DNA of 64,000 bases from Acinetobacter sp. YWS30-1 (GCF_033558715.1 NZ_CP114606.1:310001-374000); one strand, 5' to 3'; numbered from the stretch's first letter, positions 17,846 through 28,357 are shown. Notes: a model not told the origin generated them from the letters alone. Numbers and translations are program-made.

Positions 17846-18882
17846 ATATCTTTCTTATGGTGGTATAACCAATTTAATAATTGATCTGTATCAAAGATTT
17901 GATTTCCATTTTGATGAATATCTAACTCAAACTCGTCATTTGCGATACTTTTACTTAACCAATAAATTTTAGAGGTATTCCCTTGTAAAGAAAAACCAAG
18001 GTCATCCCATTTACTATTTAATGAAGATTGAGATTCCCATTCATCAAGTATTTTGATTAATTCCTCTTTATTTTGAGGCTGGTAATTAGTTTCTAAAGAA
18101 AACTTAATTACTTTTTCATTAATATGATCATCTTTACGAAGTATTTTGTTAGTTAAGCTTTGCCATTTACTTAGATTCAAAAATTCAATTGTAGAAATTT
18201 TATTATGTTGATAAATTTTTCTAATTTGAGAGTGATTTTTCAAGAGAAAATCAATTTTTCCTTTATTTCTAATTAATTGCAGCTGAAATTTACCAATTAA
18301 GTTTTTATATAAATTACCATCTTCATCTTCCCAGCCGGTAATGATATTTTCGAATGAACCATCAATATTTTTCTGTGAAGTAAACGCTACATAAGAACTT
18401 AATTTAGAAAAAAACTCTTTTAGATATTTTTCTAAATTCAATCTTCCATTCTGCGTATAGTCAAAACTGATAGTTGCAACTTTTGCCTCTTGGGTCATAA
18501 AGTAAAAGTATGTTGGAAAGCCCGGAATTTCATCTTCTGCAATATCATTAAAGTTAATATTTGCTTCGCCAACTTTAGAAGATCCAGATATAGAAGGAAA
18601 TTTATTATTAGTCGTAGCAGATTCATTCCAAGTAACTAATAGGAAATCATTATTGATTTTTTTAATATCATAACAAAAAGTTTTCTTTACATCTTTATCT
18701 TCAAAAGGAGCATAAGTACATGTTTCTTTTAGGGGTTTATCATCTTGAGTAACCCAATCCTTTAGGTCATCTAAAAATGTTTCCAGATTGCCGAAAATAG
18801 CTTTATTACTATTTCCTCTTTCATATAAACCGCTTTCTTTAATTTTGTATAAAGTTATTTTAGCGATAGTACTAGATGACAT
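17773..18882 (-). CDS. unknown soluble protein, C-terminus replaced by ISAba125
   Basis: This 369-residue frame has no signal peptide or membrane helix and no family I recognise. Notable stretches are EIPGFPTYFYFMTQEAK (about residues 118-135) and WYxxxx-like aromatic patches near the end. Base composition is far more AT-rich than its neighbours, a sign of transfer. The last 24 residues (from MANSNMRCDSF) are translated from ISAba125. Joining the flanks and removing one ATA copy restores an ending ILLLQEEKND whose stop overlaps the ATG of the membrane-protein gene by eight bases. So the two genes were once translationally coupled. The gene is separated from glyS by a terminator. Confidence 0.6.
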   Translation of the reverse strand: MSSSTIAKITLYKIKESGLYERGNSNKAIFGNLETFLDDLKDWVTQDDKPLKETCTYAPFEDKDVKKTFCYDIKKINNDFLLVTWNESATTNNKFPSISGSSKVGEANINFNDIAEDEIPGFPTYFYFMTQEAKVATISFDYTQNGRLNLEKYLKEFFSKLSSYVAFTSQKNIDGSFENIITGWEDEDGNLYKNLIGKFQLQLIRNKGKIDFLLKNHSQIRKIYQHNKISTIEFLNLSKWQSLTNKILRKDDHINEKVIKFSLETNYQPQNKEELIKILDEWESQSSLNSKWDDLGFSLQGNTSKIYWLSKSIANDEFELDIHQNGNQIFDTDQLLNWLYHHKKDMANSNMRCDSFKSLMIINKLSKFL

Positions 18883-18898
18883 AATATTTTTTCATTAA

Positions 18899-18927
18899 AA
18901 AACCCCACTAATTTATAGCGGGGTTTT
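18899..18927 (-). terminator. terminator of glyQS
   Basis: Stem AAAACCCC / GGGGTTTT with a 13-base loop; on the minus strand the right arm runs into six U. It isolates glyS from the AT-rich module. Confidence 0.85.
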
Positions 18928-18951
18928 GTTTAAATTTCAAGCAATTAACAT

Positions 18952-21021
18952 TTAATGTTGAAGCACTGAAATATCTGCAACTTTAGTGAACAGGTCACGT
19001 AGCTGAGCAAGCAGACGTAAACGGTTTGCTTTCAATTCAGCATCATCTGCCATCACCATGACGCCATTAAAGAACGCATCTACTGGTGCTCGTAGGGCAG
19101 CCAATGCAGATAACGCAGCAGTGTAATCTTTAGAAGCAAACAGCGGCTCAACCACTGGTGTGATTTTCGCAAGTTCAGCGAACAATGCTTTTTCAGCATC
19201 TTCCACCAGATTTGCTTCAACCACTGCACCTTCAGGCGCAGCTTCTTTAGCAAGAATATTCGCCACACGCTTGTTCGCAGCAGCAAGTGCAGCAGCTTCA
19301 GGCAATGCACGGAAGTGATTTACCGCATTTACACGCTTGTCAAAATCAAGCGGAGATTTTGGTGACAACGCTTGAACCGCCTGGATCACGTCAACGTCAA
19401 CGCCTTGGTCTTCGTATTTCGCACGGTAACGGCCTTCAAGGAATGCAACTGCATCTGCCAAAGTCTTGTCGTGGTCTTTCAATACGTCGCCATAAGCAGC
19501 CAATGCCAGCTTGATCAGATCTTCGATTGAAACATCTAGTTCGTTTTCAGTTACCAGACGCAGGATACCAATCGCAGAACGACGTAGCGCAAATGGGTCT
19601 TTAGAACCTGTTGGTGCCTGACCGATACCGAAAATACCAGTCAAGGTATCTAAACGATCCGCAAGAGCAATCGTTGTACCAGTTTTAGTCTTAGGCAGAA
19701 CGTCACCCGCGAATTTAGGTAAATACTGCTCACCTAAAGATTCAGCCACTTCATCATTTTCGCCTTCAAGACGTGCGTAGTAAGTACCCGCGATCCCTTG
19801 AAGTTCCGGGAATTCACCGACCAGCTCAGAAGTTAAGTCGCATTTTGCAAGTAAAGCTGCTTTTTCAGCATCTTCAGCTTTGGCACCGGTAATCGGAGCA
19901 AGCGCGACAGCCAGTTTGGCAATACGTTCAGACTTGTTCCACAAAGTACCCAGTTGTGCCTGGAATACCATGTTGGCCAGTTTCTCTTTACGAGACGCAA
20001 GCGGTTGTTTCTGGTCTTGCAGGAAGAAGAATTCTGCATCTGACAGACGCGGACGAACTACTTTTTCGTTACCTTCAATGATTTGAGTCGGATCTTTAGA
20101 CTCAATATTAGAAACGGTAATGAAGTAAGGCTGTAATTTGTTTTCAGCATTCACCAGACAGAAATACTTCTGGTTGTCCTGCATAGTGGTGATTAACGCT
20201 TCTTGAGGAACGGCAAGGAAGCGTTCTTCGAAGCTGGCACGTAATGCAACCGGCCATTCAACCAGAGCAGTGACTTCGTCACGCAGATCCGCAGGAACAA
20301 TGGCAATCGCATTCACTTCATCAGCCAGTACTTTGACTTGCTGATCGATGATTGCTTGACGCTCTTCAAAAGACGCAATCACTTTCGCAGCGCGCAGGGC
20401 ATCCAGATACGCATCTGCATTGGCCAGAATAATCGCTTCAGGCGCATGGAAACGGTGGCCATAAGTCACGTTGCCTGCTTTATGATCCTGAATGGTTGCA
20501 TCAATCACATTGCTGTCTTTTAACAAGACCACCCATTTTACCGGACGAACGAATTCAGTACGGCTAGCAGCAGAACGCATGCGTTTTGCGATTGGCAATT
20601 GATCCAGAGCATGTTGCAGGATTTGTGGCAGTAAAATGTCAAGGCTTTGGCCTTTCACATCTTTCAGGTAGCAGACTTTTTCAACTTTACCGGCGTGGAA
20701 AGTAGACACCTGATCAACCGTAATGCCTTGACCGCGCATAAAGCCTTCAAGTGCTTTGGTTGGTTTGCCTTCAGCATCATAAGCCGCTTGCACAGCAGGA
20801 CCGTCAAAACGTTTTTGCGTATCCGCTTGAGCAGCATCAACATTTACGATTTTAAGTGCCAGACGACGTGGCGCTGCATAAGCTTCGATCGCATCGAAAG
20901 CCAGACCCGCATCTTTTAAGCCTTTTTCAGTTTCAGCTTTTAAAGCATCACGTAATTTTTTCAGGCTTTTTGGTGGAAGTTCTTCACAGCCAAGTTCAAA
21001 TAAAACTGTATGTTTAGACAT
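18952..21021 (-). CDS. glyS: glycine-tRNA ligase beta subunit
   Basis: GlyS is the large subunit of the tetrameric bacterial glycyl-tRNA synthetase and provides tRNA recognition. The 689 residues match the family. Typical stretches are [14 protein letters not shown] at the N-terminus, [35 protein letters not shown] and [17 protein letters not shown]. The start codon shares the A of the glyQ stop region (coordinates abut at 21021), so the two are translationally coupled. Confidence 0.97.
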   Translation of the reverse strand: MSKHTVLFELGCEELPPKSLKKLRDALKAETEKGLKDAGLAFDAIEAYAAPRRLALKIVNVDAAQADTQKRFDGPAVQAAYDAEGKPTKALEGFMRGQGITVDQVSTFHAGKVEKVCYLKDVKGQSLDILLPQILQHALDQLPIAKRMRSAASRTEFVRPVKWVVLLKDSNVIDATIQDHKAGNVTYGHRFHAPEAIILANADAYLDALRAAKVIASFEERQAIIDQQVKVLADEVNAIAIVPADLRDEVTALVEWPVALRASFEERFLAVPQEALITTMQDNQKYFCLVNAENKLQPYFITVSNIESKDPTQIIEGNEKVVRPRLSDAEFFFLQDQKQPLASRKEKLANMVFQAQLGTLWNKSERIAKLAVALAPITGAKAEDAEKAALLAKCDLTSELVGEFPELQGIAGTYYARLEGENDEVAESLGEQYLPKFAGDVLPKTKTGTTIALADRLDTLTGIFGIGQAPTGSKDPFALRRSAIGILRLVTENELDVSIEDLIKLALAAYGDVLKDHDKTLADAVAFLEGRYRAKYEDQGVDVDVIQAVQALSPKSPLDFDKRVNAVNHFRALPEAAALAAANKRVANILAKEAAPEGAVVEANLVEDAEKALFAELAKITPVVEPLFASKDYTAALSALAALRAPVDAFFNGVMVMADDAELKANRLRLLAQLRDLFTKVADISVLQH

Positions 21022-22016
21022 TATTTGTTCTCCGCTGATTTTTCTGCTTGAGCCGCTTCTGCTTCTACTTGAGCTTTAAGCTGAGCCAGGACTTCGTCAC
21101 GTAGGTGAGGTTCTGCCATTGGGAAACCAAGTTTCGCACGTGCTGCTACATAACTGGTCGCAATTGAACGTGCCAAAGTACGCACACGCAGAATATAACG
21201 CTGACGTTCAGTCACAGAGATCGCGCCACGCGCATCTAACAGGTTAAAGCTGTGTGATGCTTTAATCACTTGCTCATAAGCAGGTAATGGCAGTTCAGCT
21301 TCGATTAAACGGGTCGCCTCAGCTTCGTAGAAATCGAACAGTTCGAACATTTTTTCTACTGGTGCATATTCGAAGTTATAAGTCGATTGTTCTACTTCAT
21401 TTTGATGGAACACATCGCCATACGTCACAGTACCGAACTGACCTTTGGTCCAAACCAGATCGTAAACTGAGTCTACACCTTGCAGATACATCGCCAGACG
21501 TTCCAGACCATAAGTGATTTCACCGGTTACTGGGTAGCATTCAACACCACCGACTTGCTGGAAGTAAGTGAACTGAGTCACTTCCATGCCGTTCAGCCAA
21601 ACTTCCCAGCCTAGACCCCATGCGCCCAGTGTTGGAGATTCCCAGTTATCTTCCACGAAACGGATGTCGTGAACTAAAGGATCAATACCGATTGCCTTTA
21701 AAGAATCTAGGTAAAGCTGCTGGATGTTGTCCGGGTTTGGCTTAAGCACAACCTGGAACTGGTAATAATGTTGCAGACGGTTCGGGTTCTCACCATAACG
21801 ACCATCTTTCGGACGGCGTGATGGCTGAACATAAGCAGCATTCCAGGTTTCGGGACCTAACGCACGAAGGAAAGTTGCAGTGTGGAATGTCCCTGCACCC
21901 ATTTCCATGTCGTAAGGCTGTAACACGACGCAGCCTTGCTCCGCCCAGTAGTTTTGTAAGGCAAGAATTAAGCCTTGGAAGGTATCAATATGCGATATGG
22001 CGCGACTCATGGTCAT
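21021..22016 (-). CDS. glyQ: glycine-tRNA ligase alpha subunit
   Basis: GlyQ is the catalytic subunit that forms glycyl-adenylate. The sequence shows [40 protein letters not shown] and [20 protein letters not shown], all characteristic. It is 331 residues from ATG at 22016; an ATG two codons later (22010, MSRAISHID) is an equally good start. A Glu/Ala-rich tail follows the conserved core. It forms an operon with glyS. Confidence 0.97.
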   Translation of the reverse strand: MTMSRAISHIDTFQGLILALQNYWAEQGCVVLQPYDMEMGAGTFHTATFLRALGPETWNAAYVQPSRRPKDGRYGENPNRLQHYYQFQVVLKPNPDNIQQLYLDSLKAIGIDPLVHDIRFVEDNWESPTLGAWGLGWEVWLNGMEVTQFTYFQQVGGVECYPVTGEITYGLERLAMYLQGVDSVYDLVWTKGQFGTVTYGDVFHQNEVEQSTYNFEYAPVEKMFELFDFYEAEATRLIEAELPLPAYEQVIKASHSFNLLDARGAISVTERQRYILRVRTLARSIATSYVAARAKLGFPMAEPHLRDEVLAQLKAQVEAEAAQAEKSAENK

Positions 22017-22324
22017 CCACTTAAAATTAGAGAAAAATTGTGCTTGATTATAAGGATTTTACAGGGGAGTGGCAAAGGGTTAATACGCTGAAAATATTTT
22101 GGAAAAAATTAAAATGGTCTTCATTCATGCCAGATTTTGCGCGGCTTTGCTGCAATTTTATGCTGGAATAGCAATGGGATGAGATCCAAAAATCAGGAAT
22201 AAATCAGATGTATAGCATCCTGTTCACTGAAGCGCGATAAAGTTAAACTGATCTCATACGATTGCGGTCTTAGAATTAGTTTAATCTTCACACAATATAA
22301 TAATGCCTAATAATAAGGAACTTC
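22017..22324. other. intergenic region, glyQ / transglutaminase
   Basis: This gap separates divergent genes and should hold both promoters. I see no ORF, RNA gene or strong hairpin. AT-rich stretches are near 22080-22130 and 22280-22310. Confidence 0.4.
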
Positions 22325-23152
22325 ATGACCACTTACCAAATTCAGTGCCATTTAAAATACAAGATTGTGCAACCTACCGAATTTATTTTTATGGTTCAGG
22401 TCGCCCATCATCCCGATCAGAATATTCTCGGAGAACAGCTCACTATGAATATGCCGGTCAAGTGGCATGAATTTCAGGATGCTCAGCATCAAAACCGTCA
22501 TATCCGGTTGCAACTCGAACCCTGTGAGGCATTTGAACTGAACTATAGCGCGACAGTTACCCGTCAGCCGAGCATTCCGAATGATCTGAGGCAAAACTTG
22601 AGTGAAGTCAAAATTCCAGACCTGCCGGATGAAGTACTACCTTATTTGCTGGCCAGCCGCTATTGCAATTCAGATTTATTACTAGAAATGGCGAAACGTT
22701 CATTTGGCTGGATGATACCCGGCTATACGCGTGTAAAAGCCATCGAACAGTGGATTTATAACAATATTTTTTATGTCTCTGGCTGTTCTGATCAGTTTAC
22801 GACTGCAACGGATGTGCTGGTCCACCGAGCAGGTGTATGCCGTGACTTTGCTCATTTGGGCATTGCGCTGTGTCGTGCTTTAGGAATTCCGGCACGCATG
22901 GTGGTCGGTTATGTGGAAATTGAAAAATTTTTACCCGATTTTCATGCCATTTTTGAAGCCTATCTGGAAGGAGGATGGGTACAGTTTGATCCGACCCGTT
23001 TAGCCCCGGTCGACGAGCTGATTCGCATTGGTACTGGGGTAGATGCCGGAGATGTAGCATTTTCAACCTATTATGGTCAGGTCGAGCTGCTCAAAATCGA
23101 ACCTCTGATTAAATCTGGTTCTCATAGCGAAGCTGAGACTAAAATCACCTGA
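22325..23152 (+). CDS. transglutaminase-like cysteine protease family protein
   Basis: This 275-residue protein has a transglutaminase core in its C-terminal half. The catalytic cysteine is in HRAGVCRDFAHLGIALCRAL, the histidine in PDFHAIFEAYLEGGW and the aspartate in VQFDPTRLAP. The N-terminal ~110 residues form a beta domain common in bacterial relatives. No signal peptide is seen, so it is probably cytoplasmic. The biological substrate is unknown. Confidence 0.85.
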   Translation: MTTYQIQCHLKYKIVQPTEFIFMVQVAHHPDQNILGEQLTMNMPVKWHEFQDAQHQNRHIRLQLEPCEAFELNYSATVTRQPSIPNDLRQNLSEVKIPDLPDEVLPYLLASRYCNSDLLLEMAKRSFGWMIPGYTRVKAIEQWIYNNIFYVSGCSDQFTTATDVLVHRAGVCRDFAHLGIALCRALGIPARMVVGYVEIEKFLPDFHAIFEAYLEGGWVQFDPTRLAPVDELIRIGTGVDAGDVAFSTYYGQVELLKIEPLIKSGSHSEAETKIT

Positions 23153-23350
23153 CATGAATGATCTTATTGAAAATCCTATGAGAGATTGAATAGTAAAATA
23201 GGACTAGATGGATGGTTTTTCTCTGGTGTGTGACTTAACTTTTTAAACAGCATCCATTTAAGTGTAATTAAAAGATATAAAATAAATACATCTTTAAAGC
23301 GACTAGTTTTATAATGCGCAAAATCTGTAAACATTAAAATCAGGCGCGCC

Positions 23351-24460
23351 GTGTTCCATTCCAATCTCGACTGGCTCAATACCTTAAAACCGAATTTTAA
23401 AGTTCTTCCACTCAAGGACCGTTTACTCTGCGGTATTGGGGCACTACTGGGTCTCACGGTATCGTCATTACTGAGTTTATGGATTCTGGGTGATTTTGAA
23501 GCCTGGTATATCGCACCGATGGGAGCTTCTTCGGTGCTGCTGTTTGCAGTTCCGGCCAGTCCATTGGCGCAGCCCTGGAATATTCTGGTAGGTAATACCA
23601 TCGCGGCTGTGGTGGGTGTGAGCTGTGCCTTGTTTATTGCCAGTCCGACCGAAGCTTTTAGTCTGGCGGTGGCATTAGCAATCATTTTAATGATGACCAC
23701 CGATTCCCTGCATCCACCGAGTGGTGCTGTGGCTATTACGGCGGTACTCGGCGGCAATGCGGTGCATGAACTCGGCTATGCTTTCGTTTTCTATCCGGTG
23801 CTGCTGAATTCGATCTTATTGATGGTAATTGCGATCGTCTTTAATCGAATGATTGGCAAGCGTTATCCGCAGCAGGCGCAATTGAATACCCGTTCCAAAG
23901 ATCCGACCCCGACCCAGAAAGTCACTATTCAGCCGCAAGATATTCAGGAAGTACTAGATCAGCAAACCGAGCTGCTGGACATTAGTGAATATGACCTGCA
24001 AAAGATTATTCTGGAAGCGCAGGACCGAGCCAATGCCCGTGCGGTCAACCAGTTTACCTGTCAGGACATTATGACTAAAGACGTGGTGACCCTGCATGCT
24101 AATGATAATATTCAGCATGCACTGGATAAATTTAAAGAAATGAACCTGATGAGCCTGCCGGTGGTTAATGCGGAAGGCAAGCTGGTGGGAACGCTGGCCA
24201 TGTATCAGGTGGTAGAATGGTTTAAACGTGCTGCAGATGTGCGCAGCAGCTGGGAACATCAAGTCAAACATATTATGACCCGCAAAGTGGTCACTGTGCA
24301 GCCATTGCAGCCGATTCAGGATCTGGTGCCCTATTTTGTGGAGCGTTCCTTTAACTATATTCCGGTAGTGAGTGAGCAGCGTCTGGTCGGAATTATCAGC
24401 CGCGCAGATATTATCGCTGCCCTGAATCAGGAACTGAACCATTTTAAAATGAGAGCTTAA
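23351..24460 (+). CDS. HPP family membrane protein with CBS pair
   Basis: This is a 369-residue membrane protein. The N-terminal HPP domain (about residues 25-175) has four or more helices and the signature APMGASSVLLFAVPASPLAQ plus DSLHPPSGAVAITAV. The C-terminal third (about 235-369) is a tandem CBS pair (QDIMTKDVVTLHANDNIQHA and HIMTRKVVTVQPLQPIQDL), which senses adenosine nucleotides in other proteins. Members have been linked to nitrite transport in plants. The start is ATG-poor: GTG at 23351 begins the conserved sequence. Confidence 0.85.
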   Translation: MFHSNLDWLNTLKPNFKVLPLKDRLLCGIGALLGLTVSSLLSLWILGDFEAWYIAPMGASSVLLFAVPASPLAQPWNILVGNTIAAVVGVSCALFIASPTEAFSLAVALAIILMMTTDSLHPPSGAVAITAVLGGNAVHELGYAFVFYPVLLNSILLMVIAIVFNRMIGKRYPQQAQLNTRSKDPTPTQKVTIQPQDIQEVLDQQTELLDISEYDLQKIILEAQDRANARAVNQFTCQDIMTKDVVTLHANDNIQHALDKFKEMNLMSLPVVNAEGKLVGTLAMYQVVEWFKRAADVRSSWEHQVKHIMTRKVVTVQPLQPIQDLVPYFVERSFNYIPVVSEQRLVGIISRADIIAALNQELNHFKMRA

Positions 24461-24483
24461 AGCTGTTTTGAATAGTTCTGAAA

Positions 24484-24507
24484 AAAAAGCACCCTCGGGT
24501 GCTTTTT
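24484..24507. terminator. bidirectional terminator
   Basis: Perfect stem AAAAAGCACCC / GGGTGCTTTTT, two-base loop, between convergent HPP-CBS and DASS transporter genes. Confidence 0.9.
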
Positions 24508-24533
24508 AATTTGGAATCTGGATTTATTTAAAC

Positions 24534-25943
24534 TTAGATAAAGAACCAGTAAATAAACAGGGAAACCAAGAAAATACACATGATATTCAGGACAAAGCCG
24601 ACTTTCATCATTTCACTTTGTTGAATATGGCCAGTACCAAACACAATCGCATTCGGTGGTGTCGCCACAGGTAGCATGAAGGCACAAGAAGCCCCAATCC
24701 CGATCACAATCACCAGAATCTCTTTAGGCATACCCATCTGGTCGGCAATGGCGGCAAAGACCGGAACCAGTAAGGCAGCCGAGGCAGTATTACTGGTAAA
24801 TTCAGTCAGGAAGATGATGAAGGTTGCCACAACGAAGATAATTACGAGAGGCGAGGAGTCACCGAAAGCATTTGCCAGTGTTTGACCTAAAACCAGAGAA
24901 CTGCCTGAATCCTTCAAGACAGCACTTAAGGTCAAGCCGCCACCAAACAGATAGAGCACGCCCCAATCGGTATTCTCAGCAACCTGTTTCCATGTAGCCG
25001 TACCCAGAATCACCACCAGACAGGCTGCCAGAATCGCGATCCAGGTATCAGGCTGTGAAATACCGAAATTTTCAGTCAATTTTTTACTGAAAATCCAGGC
25101 CATCGCCGTACAGAGGAACAACACCATCGTCGCAATACGGGTGGTGGTCCAGGGAATATTTTCGGTGACAAAATTCACCTTATGATTCAGCTTTGGACGC
25201 AGCACCAGATACAGACTGATCAACATTGCTGGCAGGATGATGAACATCATTGGTAGGCCGACTTTCATCCAGTCAGCGAAGTCATAACCGAGGGCTTTGG
25301 CTGCAATCGCATTCGGTGGAGAACCGACGATGGTGCCCAAGCCACCAATACTGGCTGAATAGGCAATCCCGAGCAGAATAAATACAAAGGTTTTACGTTC
25401 TTTTTCGGCATCCAGATGCGCAAGTAAACCCAGCGCCAGAGGCAACATCATAGCTGCGGTGGCGGTATTGGAAATCCACATCGACAGGGCAGCAGTTACT
25501 AAAAAGATAGCCAGTACCGAAGCACCGAGATGTCCACCGGAGAGCGAGATAATCCATGTGGCAATCTTCTTGTCCAGTTTCTGGATATGCAGCGCCGTAG
25601 CCAAAGCAAAACCACCAAAAAACAGGAAAATCACGGGATCGGCAAAGGTAGCGAGTGCTGCCTGCATGCTAATCGGTACCAGTTCATCACCATCTGCCAT
25701 CGGCATACTCAATACAATCGCCAGTACCGGTATGAGTAGGGCTGTAATCGTAATATGCAGGGCTTCGGTCAGCCATAGAATGGCGATAAAGGTCAGTAGG
25801 GCCAATCCCTTATTGGCATTTTCGTCATAGGGTAAAATATGATACAAGCCATAAGAGATCACGGCAGCGATCACAATTAAAATCCAGCCTTTGCGAATTC
25901 CTTTTGGCATGGCATTAGTCGGGGTGCGTAAAGGGTCGTTCAT
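24534..25943 (-). CDS. DASS (SLC13) family anion/sodium symporter
   Basis: This 469-residue membrane transporter has about 11-12 helices. Family signatures include SNTATAAMMLPLALGLLAHL, the SIGGLGTIVGSPPNAIAAKA hairpin and the second repeat TEFTSNTASAALLVPVFAAI followed by MLPVATPPNAIVFGTGH. The two SNT motifs bind sodium and substrate carboxylates in this family. Substrate is likely a di- or tricarboxylate. A GGAGG ribosome site precedes the ATG at 25943. Confidence 0.92.
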   Translation of the reverse strand: MNDPLRTPTNAMPKGIRKGWILIVIAAVISYGLYHILPYDENANKGLALLTFIAILWLTEALHITITALLIPVLAIVLSMPMADGDELVPISMQAALATFADPVIFLFFGGFALATALHIQKLDKKIATWIISLSGGHLGASVLAIFLVTAALSMWISNTATAAMMLPLALGLLAHLDAEKERKTFVFILLGIAYSASIGGLGTIVGSPPNAIAAKALGYDFADWMKVGLPMMFIILPAMLISLYLVLRPKLNHKVNFVTENIPWTTTRIATMVLFLCTAMAWIFSKKLTENFGISQPDTWIAILAACLVVILGTATWKQVAENTDWGVLYLFGGGLTLSAVLKDSGSSLVLGQTLANAFGDSSPLVIIFVVATFIIFLTEFTSNTASAALLVPVFAAIADQMGMPKEILVIVIGIGASCAFMLPVATPPNAIVFGTGHIQQSEMMKVGFVLNIMCIFLVSLFIYWFFI

Positions 25944-26027
25944 ACAACCTCCTTGCTCAACTTTTTTATTTAAAAGCGTTTTTGAAATTCTTATAAAAGT
26001 GAATATGTGTTTTGATTAAAAAAGATA

Positions 26028-26810
26028 TTATTTAAACAGTATAGTAGAGTGTTGTAATAATCCCACACTTTGCCAAAGTGCGTAAATCCCCAGTCCAAAT
26101 AGAAAAAACAGCACCAGATATTTGAAATGTTGCTGGGAAAGTCGATGCCGTATTTTTCCCCCTAACCAGACGCCGATGAGTGCAAATAACGTGATTCCGA
26201 GCAGGATATGTCGCTGATGGGTTTGTAAAGAAATGAGGATCGGGAAGAGTAAGGTCAACTGCACCAGTTTGCTGGCAATAAAGTTGAGATTACTGATAAT
26301 GACGATATCAGTTTTGGAGAGCTGACAGCTAAGCAGATACATCATCAGGAAGGGTGCCATGGCATTGGTTGCACCTCCAATCATGCCGGCCAGTAAACCG
26401 AATCCTAGCATACTGAGCTGACTGCTACTGACCCGAAGCGGAGTAGAGCGTAACTGATCCAGTACATAGAAAATAATCACCAGACCCAGTAATAATTTAA
26501 GATAGCCTTCATTGATCCAGATGAGTAATTTGACCCCCAGCACACTACCGACCAAGCTGCTTAACATGAGTGGCCAATAGTGTGAGACATAATAGCAAAT
26601 GCTCTGCAACAGGCTATGTTTTGGATCGCTATTGAGCATCCAAAGGTTCAATAACAGGCAGGGGAGGATCACTAAGGTGACTGCTGTACTTAAGGCATAT
26701 TCACTGGATAAGGCAGCCGTACTCAGCATAGGAAAGCCAAAACCACTGACCCCATGCAGTAATGCCGCGATCGCACACAGCCAAAGTACAATCCATTCTG
26801 CCTGCGTCAT
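26028..26810 (-). CDS. TauE/SafE family permease
   Basis: This 260-residue protein has about seven or eight helices and the paired half structure of the TauE/SafE (DUF81) family, with GFGLLAGMIGGATNAMAPFL in the second half. Family members are proposed exporters of sulfite or organosulfur anions; the substrate here is unknown. It stands alone on the minus strand. Confidence 0.85.
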   Translation of the reverse strand: MTQAEWIVLWLCAIAALLHGVSGFGFPMLSTAALSSEYALSTAVTLVILPCLLLNLWMLNSDPKHSLLQSICYYVSHYWPLMLSSLVGSVLGVKLLIWINEGYLKLLLGLVIIFYVLDQLRSTPLRVSSSQLSMLGFGLLAGMIGGATNAMAPFLMMYLLSCQLSKTDIVIISNLNFIASKLVQLTLLFPILISLQTHQRHILLGITLFALIGVWLGGKIRHRLSQQHFKYLVLFFLFGLGIYALWQSVGLLQHSTILFK

Positions 26811-26904
26811 CTGAAATCCATTTCAAGTAGAAAGTATCAACTTATCCTGAATAGGCGAGTAGGGTAAAGCGTAAAATGGTAATAAGACCAAAACCTAAAA
26901 ATCA

Positions 26905-26943
26905 GACAAAAAAAACCACGATCTTTTGGGGGAAGGACCGTGG
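26905..26943 (-). terminator. terminator of the PspC-domain gene
   Basis: On the minus strand the stem CCACGGTC / GATCGTGG (one mismatch) is followed by eight U (26905-26915 on +). Confidence 0.8.
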
Positions 26944-26990
26944 CATAAAAATTTCACCATATGAATATTTAGGTGAAAGAGGAAACGATT

Positions 26991-27263
26991 TTATCGGTAG
27001 TCTTTATCCTGATTCACGGTACGCACAGGACGTTCATAATCAGTTCTGCTCGCAGCATAATCAGGCATAGAATTCTTTTTTGGCATCACTAACCATAGAA
27101 CCAGATAAACTAAGATACCCGGGAAAGCAGCACTCATGACCGAAATAATCACGAAGATCAAGCGTAATAAATTTGCGTTCCAACCAAAACGTTCAGCAAT
27201 ACCACCCATTACACCTGCAATCATGTTTGAGCGGTTAGAGCGATATAAACCAACATTGGCCAT
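26991..27263 (-). CDS. PspC domain protein
   Basis: This 90-residue protein carries one PspC domain (about residues 5-60). It has the signature LYRSNRSNMIAGVMGGIAER followed by FGWNANLLRLIFVI and a long hydrophobic helix (VISVMSAAFPGILVYLVLWL). The tail is charged and probably cytoplasmic. PspC in E. coli belongs to the phage-shock envelope-stress response, but no pspA or pspB is near, so this is a stand-alone form. Confidence 0.87.
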   Translation of the reverse strand: MANVGLYRSNRSNMIAGVMGGIAERFGWNANLLRLIFVIISVMSAAFPGILVYLVLWLVMPKKNSMPDYAASRTDYERPVRTVNQDKDYR

Positions 27264-27513
27264 CCAAGTCTCCTGATAGAAAAAATAAGATTGAGTCTAA
27301 AAAATGACTCATATTTATAAGAATGGAGTTTTATCTAAATTTTTAAAGTATCTATTGAAAATAAATTCGTTAAGTAATGTTACGGGAGATTAAATAATCC
27401 TTAAAAAATCACTAAGATCATAAAAATTCCATTGAATTCATTATTAAAACTTATAAGTTTTCAGTGAGTCGTCTGCCTATATAGATGTGCACCCCTTCAG
27501 GTATATTTTTAAA

Positions 27514-28200
27514 ATGAAATCGAATGTATCGCATCATTTAAGTGGTTTATGCCGGCTTGGATTTGTGCTGGGAAGTGTTGCAGGACTGATTGCCTGTGAT
27601 GACCATCAAAGCAAACCCTTACCTGATACTACGAAAACTTTGGCACAAGATGGCGTAGTCATCTCCGCCGCCAATGAAAGTTATGACACCCGTAATGCTA
27701 AATCGCTCACCCAGACTGCAACCTATAATGCATTGCCTGTAGAACCAAATGTCGATCCTAAACCTGTACCGGATTATGCCAAAAGCTATGTCGGGCGTTA
27801 TCTTACCCAGATTGATTGTGACGGACGGTTTGCACCTTGTACGGAAGGGAAGTCGGTGTTTATTTTGACTTTATTGCCAGATGGTACAGTGCATCGCAGT
27901 ATCGTGCATTATGGCAAAGTCTTTGTGAATAATTCCAGACGAGTTCAGACCGAAAGCAATGTGACCTATCGTAAGGACCGCTGGACGATTAATCCGGAAC
28001 AAACTGAACTGATCGTGGACCGTAAAGAGGGGGCAAAATTCTATTATACAATTAAAAGCCCAACCCATCTGGTCATGAATCTGGAAAAAATTTATGACGA
28101 AAAAGAACGGGCAAACCAGCAGTTATTTGATCAGGGTTATCCTGCACCTTCTAAAGCGTATGAGCTGGTCAAAGATTCTGAATTTAAGATGACAGAATAA
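27514..28200 (+). CDS. putative lipoprotein, NlpE-like
   Basis: From ATG at 27514 the protein has 228 residues and a lipoprotein signal ending AGLIAC. The segment YVGRYLTQIDCDGRFAPC followed by FILTLLPDGTVHRS resembles the NlpE N-terminal barrel (CxxC-like pair, then a strand with DGT). In E. coli NlpE senses surface contact and copper. Here the resemblance is partial, so the assignment is tentative. A GTG at 27487 could extend the N-terminus by nine residues. Confidence 0.6.
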   Translation: MKSNVSHHLSGLCRLGFVLGSVAGLIACDDHQSKPLPDTTKTLAQDGVVISAANESYDTRNAKSLTQTATYNALPVEPNVDPKPVPDYAKSYVGRYLTQIDCDGRFAPCTEGKSVFILTLLPDGTVHRSIVHYGKVFVNNSRRVQTESNVTYRKDRWTINPEQTELIVDRKEGAKFYYTIKSPTHLVMNLEKIYDEKERANQQLFDQGYPAPSKAYELVKDSEFKMTE

Positions 28201-28357
28201 AAGCGATAAAATCTGTAAAAAATTTAAAAACAGAGTAAATGGAAATGGCGATTCTAAAATTGTCAGGATGAATTGCGCTTAAATAAAAAGAATGAACTGA
28301 ATAATATAGGAAATATTATAAGAATATTGAAAGAAGAAATAAATATAGAGGGGAGAA

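Noticed and set aside
17835..17869. Outward ISAba125 promoter into the AT-rich module
   Set aside because: The TTGAAT -35 is present, but the nearest -10-like sequence (TATAAC at 17864) is 23 bases away, too far. The promoter would also run antisense to the gene.
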